A DNA stretch of 64,000 nucleotides from Candidatus Eremiobacteraceae bacterium (lineage in GTDB: Bacteria > Vulcanimicrobiota > Vulcanimicrobiia > Eremiobacterales > Eremiobacteraceae): the NCBI GenBank assembly GCA_035314825.1, contig DATFYX010000071.1:1-64000 (forward strand). The letters run 5' to 3'. A program made the translations under genes and the position numbers. Within the stretch, counting starts at the first letter, position 1; each line of letters starts with the position of its first letter. Below are positions 11,192 through 19,257 of this stretch, one piece after another. The notes below the pieces were generated by a model, which was not told the origin of the DNA, made no database searches, and saw only the letters and a list, made by a program, of their open reading frames with translations.

Positions 11192-11777
11192 CGCCGGTCT
11201 GCTCGCGCTGAGCCTGGCGGCTGCCGGCTGCACGTCCAAGCCGCCGTCGACGTACAAACCGGGCGTCGTGCCCGGCATCAGCCTCGGCCAGCTCGAGGCT
11301 TTGCTGGGAAAACCATCGAGCTCGCTGCCGTTCGCGCTGCCCGGCGGCATTCAGGCCGACATCCTCGCATTCCCCTTCGGGCAGGCGGCGCTCAAAGGCG
11401 ATAAGGTCATCACGGTGACGATCGCGAGCGACCCGTCCTACGTCGGCGCCCATGGCGTGCATCTGGGCATGCCCGAGGACCAATTGTTGAAAGCGCTTCA
11501 CGGCACCGGCGCGAAGGGGCACCGCGACGCGTATGACGTCATCGTCGGAGACATGGACACGCGCACCAAGGACTACTATGACGAGACCGGTCATGTGATG
11601 TACGAGCTTGCAGCTGCGAACGCCAACGATCCGGAGGCGCCTTTCAACGTCGTGAGCGTCAATCTCGCCGATGCGCAGGGATTGCAGTTCCTCGAAGCGG
11701 TGACCAACGCGAAAGTCTCTGGTTTGTATACCGGCCAGCATATCGACAACTTCGTGTCCGAGCCGTGGTCCCTATGA
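11106..11777 (+). CDS. Putative lipoprotein of unknown function
   Basis: A 223-residue frame that overlaps the end of the thioredoxin-like gene. It carries a lipoprotein signal: basic stretch (KRARWART), hydrophobic core (AGLLALSLAAAG) and lipobox cysteine at residue 42. The only ATG in frame (11106) gives an 86-base overlap; no closer conventional start exists in this frame, so a rare start nearer the signal cannot be excluded. The mature part contains repeated short motifs such as PGISLGQLEALLGKP and GVHLGMPEDQLLKALHG. These resemble the helix-loop 'G-M-...-v-...-lG-P' unit of SmpA/BamE-like lipoproteins, a weak similarity. It is followed by an ATGA overlap with the next gene. Confidence 0.7.
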   Translation: MTSNCGPPIRVSASIRSISKRARWARTASAGLLALSLAAAGCTSKPPSTYKPGVVPGISLGQLEALLGKPSSSLPFALPGGIQADILAFPFGQAALKGDKVITVTIASDPSYVGAHGVHLGMPEDQLLKALHGTGAKGHRDAYDVIVGDMDTRTKDYYDETGHVMYELAAANANDPEAPFNVVSVNLADAQGLQFLEAVTNAKVSGLYTGQHIDNFVSEPWSL

Positions 11778-12352
11778 GCGACGTGCAGCCCCCCGAAGCC
11801 GAAGAGTTCGGCATCAAGCTCCCGCCCAACGCGCGCCTGGCGGGCCTTGTCTTCGATGACGCGGGCGGCACCATGCGCGTCCTGTTCTCCGATGGCGGCG
11901 AGCGCGTGGTGAAGCCCGATGACATCATCGCGCTGCACGGCGCGCGCATCCGCCACGAACAAGTCGTCAGCAGCCCGCGCAAGATCAGCGGCGGCCAGGT
12001 CTTCGTCGCGGAGACCGTCGCGGGCAGCACCGGGGCCGCGGTGAGCAGCGCGACCGGCGAGCTGATCGCGACCAAAGACGTCATGCACTTCGCGATCGCG
12101 CTGCGCGCGGCCGGCGTCGGCGAGCTGTGGTACCTGCTGGCGGATTCGTTCAATTTCCGCAAAGCGCTCGGGCCTGATGCCGGCTATGCGACCGAGATCA
12201 ACTTACGGGCGCTCGTGCGCCGCCTCGCGGCTTTCGCGCCGCACGCCACGCAGGACGGGTTCTTCGCGGCGGTGCTCGGCGGCACGCAGTTGCCGCCGCC
12301 GATCAATTCGCTGATCGAGTTCTTCAAAACCGTAGGCAAGGATCTGATGTGA
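11774..12352 (+). CDS. Unrecognised protein, tandem paralogue A
   Basis: 192 residues, no signal peptide or transmembrane segment, so probably cytoplasmic. The N-terminal half looks like a small beta domain (LVFDDAGGTMRVLFSDGGERVV). The C-terminal half contains ADSFNFRKALGPDAGYATEI followed by NLRALVRRLAAFAPHA, which recurs almost exactly in the next gene. I do not recognise the family. I chose the ATG that overlaps the lipoprotein stop (ATGA); a GTG three codons earlier is also in frame. It is coupled to its paralogue by a GTGA overlap. Confidence 0.8.
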   Translation: MSDVQPPEAEEFGIKLPPNARLAGLVFDDAGGTMRVLFSDGGERVVKPDDIIALHGARIRHEQVVSSPRKISGGQVFVAETVAGSTGAAVSSATGELIATKDVMHFAIALRAAGVGELWYLLADSFNFRKALGPDAGYATEINLRALVRRLAAFAPHATQDGFFAAVLGGTQLPPPINSLIEFFKTVGKDLM

Positions 12353-12924
12353 GCGACGAATCGCGTCAGCGCGAAAGCGGCGAGCTCAGCGTCGAGATGC
12401 CGCCGCACGCCCGGCTGGCAAGCGTCGAGATCCGCTCTGACGCCAAGGCGCTTTGCGTCTGGTTCTCCGACGGCGGTGAGCGCGAGATCCCTGCGGATCA
12501 GATCGTCGGACTGTGCGGCGCGAGCATCCGCACGGAGATGATCTCGCTGGATGCCGAGCGCCACAGCCTCGGCAGCCTCATCATGGGCGCGACGACGAAC
12601 CCGCTTGGGCCGGCACGCCGTTTTCGCAATCCCGGTCCGCCGCTGTCGTCAGAAGGAGCGTCGCTGGTCTTCGCGCTGCGCACCGCCGGACCGGGCGAGC
12701 TGCTGTACATCATGGCGGATTCGTTCAACTTCCGCCAGTCGCTGGGGCCCGACGCCGGCTACTCGACCGAGATCAATCTGCGCGAATTGGCCCGGCGCGT
12801 CGCGGCGCTCGCACCGCACGCCAACCGCGACGACTTCGTCACCGCGGTCATCGGACGGGTGCCGCTGCCGGCGCCGCTTGCCTCGCTGGTGGAATTCTTC
12901 AAAGCAAACGCCGCCCTGCGATAG
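12349..12924 (+). CDS. Unrecognised protein, tandem paralogue B
   Basis: 191 residues, starting at a GTG that overlaps the stop of paralogue A. Shared features are LPPNARLA / MPPHARLA near the N-terminus, (L/W)FSDGGER, ADSFNFR, LGPDAGY, TEINLR, and the closing SLIEFFK / SLVEFFK. The central region (about residues 68-105) differs, being proline- and arginine-rich here. The retained pattern with a divergent middle suggests an old duplication with both copies under selection. They could form a hetero-oligomer. Function unknown. Confidence 0.8.
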   Translation: MSDESRQRESGELSVEMPPHARLASVEIRSDAKALCVWFSDGGEREIPADQIVGLCGASIRTEMISLDAERHSLGSLIMGATTNPLGPARRFRNPGPPLSSEGASLVFALRTAGPGELLYIMADSFNFRQSLGPDAGYSTEINLRELARRVAALAPHANRDDFVTAVIGRVPLPAPLASLVEFFKANAALR

Positions 12925-12936
12925 CGGGCGCTTGCG

Positions 12937-14019
12937 TCAGGCGGTCGCGAGCGCGAAGTCGCGCTTGTTGAAGTACGTGTCGCGCACGACGGGCTTGTAG
13001 CCCAGCTGGCGGATCGCGCGCTCCAGTTCCGCCCGATTGGCGGTATTGGTGCTGCCAGCCAGCGTCACGACCTTCTCCTCGAGGATCGTTCCGCCCATGT
13101 CGTCGCAGCCGAACATCAACCCGAGCTGCCCGAGCTTGAGTCCTGGCGTGAGCCATGACGACTGCAGGTGCGGCACGTTGTCCAGGTACAGGCGGCTGAT
13201 CGCGAGCACGCGCAGGTACTCGAGCCCCGTGGCCTCTTTGCCTTTGAGCGGCGTCTTGAACGGCACGTAGTACCATGGAATGAAGGCGGTGAAGCCGCCC
13301 ATCTCGTCCTGCAGACGGCGGATGACGTCGAGATGCTGGATGCGCTCGGCGTCGGTCTCGACCGAGCCGAACATCATGGTGGCGGTCGTCGGCATGCCGA
13401 GGCGCTGGGCGACGCGCATGACCTCGATCCAGCGGTCGTCGTCGATCTTGCGCGCAGAAATGCGTTTGCGCACGCGGTCGACCAGGATCTCCGCGCCGGC
13501 GCCCGGCAGCGACTTCAAGCCCGCCGCGCGCAGCATGACCAGCACGTCTTCGATCGACATCTGTTCGCGCTTGGCGATGCCGCAGATCTCGCTGGTCGAG
13601 AGCGAGTGGATGTCCGCCCCTGGAAAGCGCTGTCCGACCGCGCGGAACAGATCGACGTAGTACGCGATCGGCAGTTCCGGATTGACGCCGCCCTGGATCA
13701 TGATCTGAGTGGCGCCTTGATCGACGGCCCAGCGCACGCGCTCAAGCACCTGCTCGCGCGTCATCGTGTAGCCTTCAGCGTGGCCCTCTGGGCGGAAGAA
13801 CGCGCAGAACGTGCAGTGCACGTCGCAGATGTTCGTGTAGTTGATCGTCGTGTCGATCACGTACGAGACTTCGTCGCCCGGATGCAGCTGGGTGCGCCGG
13901 CGGTGGGCTGCCGCGCCGAGATCGTGCAGAGGCGCCTCGCGATAGAGCGCGATGCCTTCGTCGAGCGAGAGGCGGCCGCCGTTCGCGGCGCGCTCGAGCA
14001 GGACGTCGACGTCAGACAT
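12937..14019 (-). CDS. mqnC: Cyclic dehypoxanthinyl futalosine synthase MqnC
   Basis: A radical SAM enzyme of the futalosine menaquinone pathway that cyclises dehypoxanthinyl futalosine. In 360 residues the cluster motif CDVHCTFC lies at C65, C69 and C72, with the family-specific NYTNICDVHCTFCAFFRPEG context and a C-terminal GCDDMGGTILEEKVV segment. It overlaps the end of mqnA by 8 bases and converges on the tandem unknown genes with a 12-base gap. The menaquinone product serves as respiratory electron carrier. Confidence 0.95.
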   Translation of the reverse strand: MSDVDVLLERAANGGRLSLDEGIALYREAPLHDLGAAAHRRRTQLHPGDEVSYVIDTTINYTNICDVHCTFCAFFRPEGHAEGYTMTREQVLERVRWAVDQGATQIMIQGGVNPELPIAYYVDLFRAVGQRFPGADIHSLSTSEICGIAKREQMSIEDVLVMLRAAGLKSLPGAGAEILVDRVRKRISARKIDDDRWIEVMRVAQRLGMPTTATMMFGSVETDAERIQHLDVIRRLQDEMGGFTAFIPWYYVPFKTPLKGKEATGLEYLRVLAISRLYLDNVPHLQSSWLTPGLKLGQLGLMFGCDDMGGTILEEKVVTLAGSTNTANRAELERAIRQLGYKPVVRDTYFNKRDFALATA

Positions 14020-14869
14020 GGTAGAGCACCTGGCGGGCCGCCGGAGCGCGAAGTTCCATCGATTCGATATCGAGCACGCCGAGCGCGGCCGCCAGCGAGA
14101 CGAACGTCTTCAGACCGTTCCACGCGTCGTCGTCAAACGAATAGTTCAGCGTCTTATAGTACGATTCGTAAAATCCGGGCGGCCGTGCATGCGACGCCTG
14201 CGCCATTCGGACGACTTGCCCCATATGATCCGCACTCCAGCTGAGCGAGCCGCGCAGCGCGCTCAACACCTTCGACACGTCGCGCGGATGCTTCCTGATG
14301 AACTCCGCGGGGGCCGCCCACACCGCGTACACCATGTCGGCGCCCGTCATCTCATGCCACAGCAGACCGAGGTCATACACGTGCTCGGGCGGCGCCGTCA
14401 GAGAAGCGTCGATCGCAGCATCGCCGATCAGCAAGCATGCGCCGCCTTCTCGATAGTGCGCGAGCGGGTCGTCCGACTCGACGTACTGCACGGCGAAACC
14501 GTGCGCGCCACGGCAGATGATATCGAGCAGGGCCCGGCCGGTGGCAGAGTCCTTGGTGACGGCGACGGCAGTGCCGTCGAGCCGACGGATGGGCTGCGCG
14601 CTGATGCAGCAGATGCTCACGACCTCGCGCCGCGAGCCGATGCAGACGTCGGGCAGCATCTGCAGCTCGCGCGGGTGCTGCGCATAGAAGAATGAAGAGA
14701 TCGGGCTGATGTCGAGCGAGCCGTCCAGCAGCGAGCGGTTCAGCTCGGTCGGCACGCCTGCGCGCAGCGTACCCGGGAACGCGAGCGCGCCGGCATCGAA
14801 GGCTGCGTAGACCGGCAGATCGTTGGTGTAACTGATGCGCCCGCAGCGCACGAGGCGTTCGTCGGACAT
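14012..14869 (-). CDS. mqnA: Chorismate dehydratase MqnA
   Basis: First enzyme of the futalosine pathway, converting chorismate to 3-enolpyruvyl-benzoate. The 285-residue periplasmic-binding-protein fold has the family N-terminus VRCGRISYTNDLPVYAAFD, the segment LDGSLDISPISSFFYAQH around residue 50, and LLIGDAAI near residue 145. It sits between mqnE and mqnC. MqnD shares this fold, but the N-terminal motif and the gene neighbours fit MqnA better. Confidence 0.9.
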   Translation of the reverse strand: MSDERLVRCGRISYTNDLPVYAAFDAGALAFPGTLRAGVPTELNRSLLDGSLDISPISSFFYAQHPRELQMLPDVCIGSRREVVSICCISAQPIRRLDGTAVAVTKDSATGRALLDIICRGAHGFAVQYVESDDPLAHYREGGACLLIGDAAIDASLTAPPEHVYDLGLLWHEMTGADMVYAVWAAPAEFIRKHPRDVSKVLSALRGSLSWSADHMGQVVRMAQASHARPPGFYESYYKTLNYSFDDDAWNGLKTFVSLAAALGVLDIESMELRAPAARQVLYHV

Positions 14870-14872
14870 CGC

Positions 14873-15958
14873 TCAGGCAGGCTCGAGCACGCGGTAGAGC
14901 AGGTTGCGCCGCGTGGGCTCGAAGCCGGCCTCTTCGATCGCGCGCTTGAGGTCCGACAACGGCGTGCCCTGATCGGTCTTGCTGCCCGCGTCGCGATAGA
15001 TGCGCTGCTCGTTGTTGACCGGCCCGTCGATGTCGTCCGCGCCGAAGTTCAAGCCGAGCTGGGCCATCTTGATGCCGTAGGATATCCAATACGCCTTGAT
15101 GTGGTCGATATTGTCGAGCATGAGGCGCGAGACGGCGATGGTGCGCAAATCGTCGACGCCGCCGGTCCAACCGTACTCGTGCAGCTCGTTCTCCTCTGGA
15201 TGGAACGCGAGCGGCACGAAGCATTTGAAACCGCCGGTCTCGTCTTGCAGCTCGCGCAAGCGCGCGAGATGCTCGACGCGCTCCTCGAGCGTCTCGACGT
15301 GGCCGTACAGCATCGTGCAATTCGTCTTCATGCCGATGCGGTGCGCGACGCGATGCACCTCCAGCCACTCTTCGGCCGTCGCCTTGCGCGGGCAGACCAG
15401 GTCGCGCACGCGCTTGACGAGGATCTCCGCGCCGCCGCCGTTGAGCGAGGTGACGCCCGCGTCGCGCAGGCGCGTCAGGCCTTCCTCGTAGGAGCACTTC
15501 GCGCGCTTGCACATGTAGTCGATCTCAGCTGCGGTGAACAGCGCCAACTGGACCTGCGGGATGCGCTCGTGCATCGCCTCGATGACGGGCAACCAGAATT
15601 CGAGGCTGGTCTGCTTGGGGTCGTGGCCGCCGACGATATGCAGCTCGTCGTAATCCGCCGGTTCGGCGCACGCTTTATCGAGGATCTCCTCGGCGGTCCA
15701 GCGATACGCGCGCGGATCTTTCTCCCACGCCGCGAACGAGCAGAACTTGCAGTCCGCGTAGCAGACATTGGTCGTGTTGAGATAGCGCTTGAAGACGTAG
15801 TACGCGCGCCGCCCGTTCTTGGCGGTCCGGACCTCGTGGGCGAGCTTGCCGACCTCGTGGAACGGCGCACGCGTGAATAGGTACATGCCGTCGGCGCGGT
15901 CGAGCGGCTGGTGCGCGCGCACTTTGTCCGCGATCGCACAGAGACGAGTGTCGGGCAT
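14873..15958 (-). CDS. mqnE: Aminofutalosine synthase MqnE
   Basis: A radical SAM enzyme that adds an adenosyl radical to 3-enolpyruvyl-benzoate to give aminofutalosine. The cluster motif CYADCKFC (C66, C70, C73) sits in the MqnE context NTTNVCYADCKFCSFA, with HIVGGHDP (around residue 107) and CFVPLAFHPEENEL later. The 361-residue length is standard. It precedes mqnA by 3 bases and follows ftsK by about 50. MqnB and MqnD are not in the window. Confidence 0.95.
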   Translation of the reverse strand: MPDTRLCAIADKVRAHQPLDRADGMYLFTRAPFHEVGKLAHEVRTAKNGRRAYYVFKRYLNTTNVCYADCKFCSFAAWEKDPRAYRWTAEEILDKACAEPADYDELHIVGGHDPKQTSLEFWLPVIEAMHERIPQVQLALFTAAEIDYMCKRAKCSYEEGLTRLRDAGVTSLNGGGAEILVKRVRDLVCPRKATAEEWLEVHRVAHRIGMKTNCTMLYGHVETLEERVEHLARLRELQDETGGFKCFVPLAFHPEENELHEYGWTGGVDDLRTIAVSRLMLDNIDHIKAYWISYGIKMAQLGLNFGADDIDGPVNNEQRIYRDAGSKTDQGTPLSDLKRAIEEAGFEPTRRNLLYRVLEPA

Positions 15959-16011
15959 CGTGGCGGGCAGTTCGGCGCTGCGCGCGAGGCCGCCTGTGAC
16001 CGGCGCGCGGG

Positions 16012-18273
16012 TTACAACAGCGTCTGCGCGCGGTTCCGCGGTGCGAGAATTGTCGCAAGATTTTCCAAGTCCGCATCGCCGACCAAGATGCGGCGCGGCT
16101 TGGTCCCTTCCGCCGGCCCGACGACGCGGAATTGCTCGAGTATCTTCATCAGCCGGACCGCGCGCGGGTGTCCGATCTTCAATTCGGCCTGCAGCAATGC
16201 GACCGACGCCATCTGGCGCTCCACGATGATCCGCGCGGCGTCGAGCGCGAGCTCGTCAGCCGGTCCGCCGCCGTCGTCTTCAAGCTCTGACGGCGAGATG
16301 GCGATGCGGTTGGCCGGGTCGGCCTGCTCGCGCCAGAACTCGCACAAGCGCTCGATCTCCGGACCGGTGACCAGCGCGCCCTGGACGCGCAGCGGCTTGG
16401 GCGCGTCGATCGGCAGGAACAGCATGTCGCCTCTGCCCAGCAGGCGTTCGGCGCCTGCCATGTCCAGGATCGTGCGCGAATCGACTTGCGAGGACACCGC
16501 GAACGCGATGCGCGACGGGATATTCGCTTTGATCAAACCGGTGATGACGTCGACCGACGGGCGCTGAGTCGCGATGACGAGGTGGATGCCGGTCGCGCGC
16601 GCGAGCTGCGCGATGCGGCAGATCGACGTCTCGACGCGCGTCGGCGCGACCAGCATGAGGTCGGCGAGCTCGTCGATCGCCACCACGATGTACGGCAGGC
16701 GCTCGGCCGGACGCGCCAGGTTGAACTCTTCGATCTTGCGCACGCCGGCCTGCGCGAAGCGCTCGTAGCGCGCGTCCATCTCCTTGGTGAGCTCGTAGAG
16801 CGCGCCCGCGGCCAGCTTCGGATCGGTGATGCAATCGGCGATCAGATGCGGGATGCCGTTGTACTCGGCCAGCTCGACGCGCTTGGGATCGACGAGCAGC
16901 ATCTGCACCTGGTCGGGCGTGCACGTCGCCAGCAACGAAGCGAGGATCACGTTGAGGCAGACGCTCTTGCCCGCGCCGGTCGCGCCGGCGACGAGCAGAT
17001 GCGGCATGCGCGTGAGATCGGCGACGATCGGACGGCCCGTGATGTCTTTGCCGAGGCCGAAGTAGAGCGTGCCTTCGCCCTTGGGCACGTGGTCGAGGAT
17101 CTCGCGGATCGCGACGGTCGAGACGGCGCTGTTGGGCACCTCGATGCCGACCGCGGCTTTGCCGGGGATCGGGGCCTCGATGCGCACGCTGTGCGCGGCG
17201 AGCGCGAGCTGGATGTTGTCGGAGAGCGACTTGATGGCGCTGACCTTCACGCCGCGCCCCGGCGTGATCTCGTAACGCGTGACGCTCGGCCCCCGTTCGA
17301 TGTGCGTCACCTTGCCTGCGATGCCGAACGACGCGAGCGTCTCCTCGAGCAGCATGGCGGCGCTGGCTTCGCTCTGCACGCGCTTCTCGGGAGGATTGAA
17401 GAGCGCGAAGTCGGGCAGGCGGTAGCCGCCCTCGGACCGCTGAACGCCTCGGGGTGTCTTCGCGCGCGCTTCGGCCCGGACAGGCGGCGCGGGCTCGGCG
17501 GCCTCGAGCGTCTCGCTCGGTGGCGCCTGCGTGTCGACTGCTGACGACTGGACGGCGGCCGGCTCGATCACCACCAGTGGCTCGATGGCGTCAGCCGGCG
17601 CGGCCGCTTCTGCGGCGACCTCCGCCGATGGTTCGGTCGGCAGCGGCGCCGGCGCGTCTGGCGTCCGCGCGATTTGGCGTGATTCTTCCTCCAAGCGTCG
17701 CTCGTGTGCCGCGTCGTTGGCGTCTTTCGATCTGCGCAGCGCCTCGCGCGTCGTGTCGGCAAGCCCGCTCGCGGCGGTTGCAAGCGACGACCCGACCGAG
17801 CCGAGCACGCGCTTGAGCGAGATGCCCGTCGGCGTGACGATGCACGCGACGACGACGAAACCCAGGACGATGTTCGCACCGGCGATGCCGAACAGCGCAC
17901 TGAGCCCATGCGCGATCGCATCGCCGACCAGACCGCCTGCGCCTGCCATGCCGAAGAAACCGGCAAGGGCAAGGAACGCTCCCGCTGCACACGCGGCGAA
18001 GGCCGCCATGATCTTGGGCACGTGGATCTCGAGAAAGATGATCGATGCGATGACCGTGAGCGCGAGCACGGCCAGCCACGCCGCACCCCCGAACCATGCA
18101 TGCATGGTCGCGTTGGCCAACGCGCCGAAGACGCCGGCGCGCGGAGCGTTGATAAGCGCGATAGCGAGCAGGCCCGCCATCACGTAGAGCGCGACGCCGA
18201 GGATCTCGAAGTTCAGGGTGAGGCCCGGAAGCGGGTCCACCCGCCGCGAGCGCGCCGCCTTCGTGCGCTTCAT
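16012..18273 (-). CDS. ftsK: DNA translocase FtsK/SpoIIIE family
   Basis: A septal DNA pump that clears chromosome termini during division. About 753 residues from the preferred ATG at 18273. The N-terminus holds about four transmembrane helices (residues 20-140), followed by a charged, alanine- and proline-rich linker, then the RecA-like motor with Walker A GATGAGKS (near residue 430) and LLVDPKRVEL. The C-terminal winged-helix gamma domain (ELALDAARIIVERQMASVAL onwards) reads KOPS/SRS polarity sites. The frame is open further to a GTG at 18333, but the charged MKRTKAARSRR start fits better. Confidence 0.93.
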   Translation of the reverse strand: MKRTKAARSRRVDPLPGLTLNFEILGVALYVMAGLLAIALINAPRAGVFGALANATMHAWFGGAAWLAVLALTVIASIIFLEIHVPKIMAAFAACAAGAFLALAGFFGMAGAGGLVGDAIAHGLSALFGIAGANIVLGFVVVACIVTPTGISLKRVLGSVGSSLATAASGLADTTREALRRSKDANDAAHERRLEEESRQIARTPDAPAPLPTEPSAEVAAEAAAPADAIEPLVVIEPAAVQSSAVDTQAPPSETLEAAEPAPPVRAEARAKTPRGVQRSEGGYRLPDFALFNPPEKRVQSEASAAMLLEETLASFGIAGKVTHIERGPSVTRYEITPGRGVKVSAIKSLSDNIQLALAAHSVRIEAPIPGKAAVGIEVPNSAVSTVAIREILDHVPKGEGTLYFGLGKDITGRPIVADLTRMPHLLVAGATGAGKSVCLNVILASLLATCTPDQVQMLLVDPKRVELAEYNGIPHLIADCITDPKLAAGALYELTKEMDARYERFAQAGVRKIEEFNLARPAERLPYIVVAIDELADLMLVAPTRVETSICRIAQLARATGIHLVIATQRPSVDVITGLIKANIPSRIAFAVSSQVDSRTILDMAGAERLLGRGDMLFLPIDAPKPLRVQGALVTGPEIERLCEFWREQADPANRIAISPSELEDDGGGPADELALDAARIIVERQMASVALLQAELKIGHPRAVRLMKILEQFRVVGPAEGTKPRRILVGDADLENLATILAPRNRAQTLL

Positions 18274-18351
18274 AAGCGTGGTCTTAGCCACCGCACAGGC
18301 GTTCGAGAGCCAATCCGGGCCTTCCCCCGGCACACAGCGACTGAAGGCGGC

Positions 18352-19251
18352 TTACGCGGTCTTCGGGTCGAGCGCGTCTCGCAGCCCGTCCCCCAGCAGA
18401 TTGAAGCCCAGCACGGTGATCGAGATGGCAAGTCCGGGGAAGAGCAACGCCCAGGGCGCGTTGAGCCAGTAGTCGCGCGCGTCGTTGAGCATCGAGCCCC
18501 ATTCCGCCGTCGGCGGCTGGATGCCAAGGCCGAGATACGACAACCCCGCCGAATCCAATTCGGCCGTGCCGACGCCGAGCGTCGCCTGCACGACGAGCGG
18601 CACGGCGATGTTGGGCAGCAGATAGCGGAACAGCAGCATAGGCGTGCTGTTGCCGACCGCGCGCGCCGCCTCGACATATTCCATCTCTTTGATCTGCAAC
18701 ACCGACGCGCGCGCGATGCGCGCATAGACGGGAATGCCGACGATGCCGACCGCCAGGAAGATCTTGACGACATCGCTGACGCGCTGGTCCAGGACGGCCG
18801 AGATCGCGATCGCCAGCAAGATGCTGGGAAACGCCAGCATCACGTCCATGCCGCCCATGAGCACGGTGTCGAGCATCTTGCCCCAGTAGCCGGCGATCAA
18901 CCCGACAAGCGTGCCGATGGCCAGGCCGATGCCGACGCTGATAAAGCCGATCTCGACCGACAGCCGTGCGCCGTACAGCAGCCGCGTGTAGATGTCGCGG
19001 CCGAGCTTATCGGTACCGGCTGGATGAGCGAACGACGGCGGCAGTGTCGTGGCCGCCAGGTTCTGCGCAAGCGGATCGCGGTGCTCCGAGAGCCACGGCG
19101 CGAAGATCGCGCAGGCCGCAAGCACGACGATGATCGTCAATCCGATGAGCGCTGAGGGGCTCTTGCGGAAACGCCGCCAGGCGTCTTCGGCCACGCCGAC
19201 GTGCGGCGTCTCGATCCGGGCCTCGTCGGCCGTGAGGATCGCCTGGGACAA
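18352..19251 (-). CDS. ABC transporter permease, DppC/OppC type (orphan)
   Basis: A 299-residue inner-membrane permease of the binding-protein-dependent type. It has the OppC_N segment (WRRFRKSPSALIGLTII), HPAGTDKLGRDIYTRLLYGARLSV and the EAA loop EAARAVGNSTPMLLFRYLLP that docks on the ATPase. It resembles dipeptide, oligopeptide and nickel importers. No DppB partner, ATPase or binding protein is adjacent. The start read is TTG, 7 bases after the RNase J stop; a GTG 18 codons in is an alternative. Confidence 0.9.
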   Translation of the reverse strand: MSQAILTADEARIETPHVGVAEDAWRRFRKSPSALIGLTIIVVLAACAIFAPWLSEHRDPLAQNLAATTLPPSFAHPAGTDKLGRDIYTRLLYGARLSVEIGFISVGIGLAIGTLVGLIAGYWGKMLDTVLMGGMDVMLAFPSILLAIAISAVLDQRVSDVVKIFLAVGIVGIPVYARIARASVLQIKEMEYVEAARAVGNSTPMLLFRYLLPNIAVPLVVQATLGVGTAELDSAGLSYLGLGIQPPTAEWGSMLNDARDYWLNAPWALLFPGLAISITVLGFNLLGDGLRDALDPKTA

Positions 19252-19257
19252 CGCCCT

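Noticed and set aside
12920-12936. Terminator between the tandem unknown genes and mqnC
   Set aside because: The 12-base convergent gap is too short and has no stem or U run.
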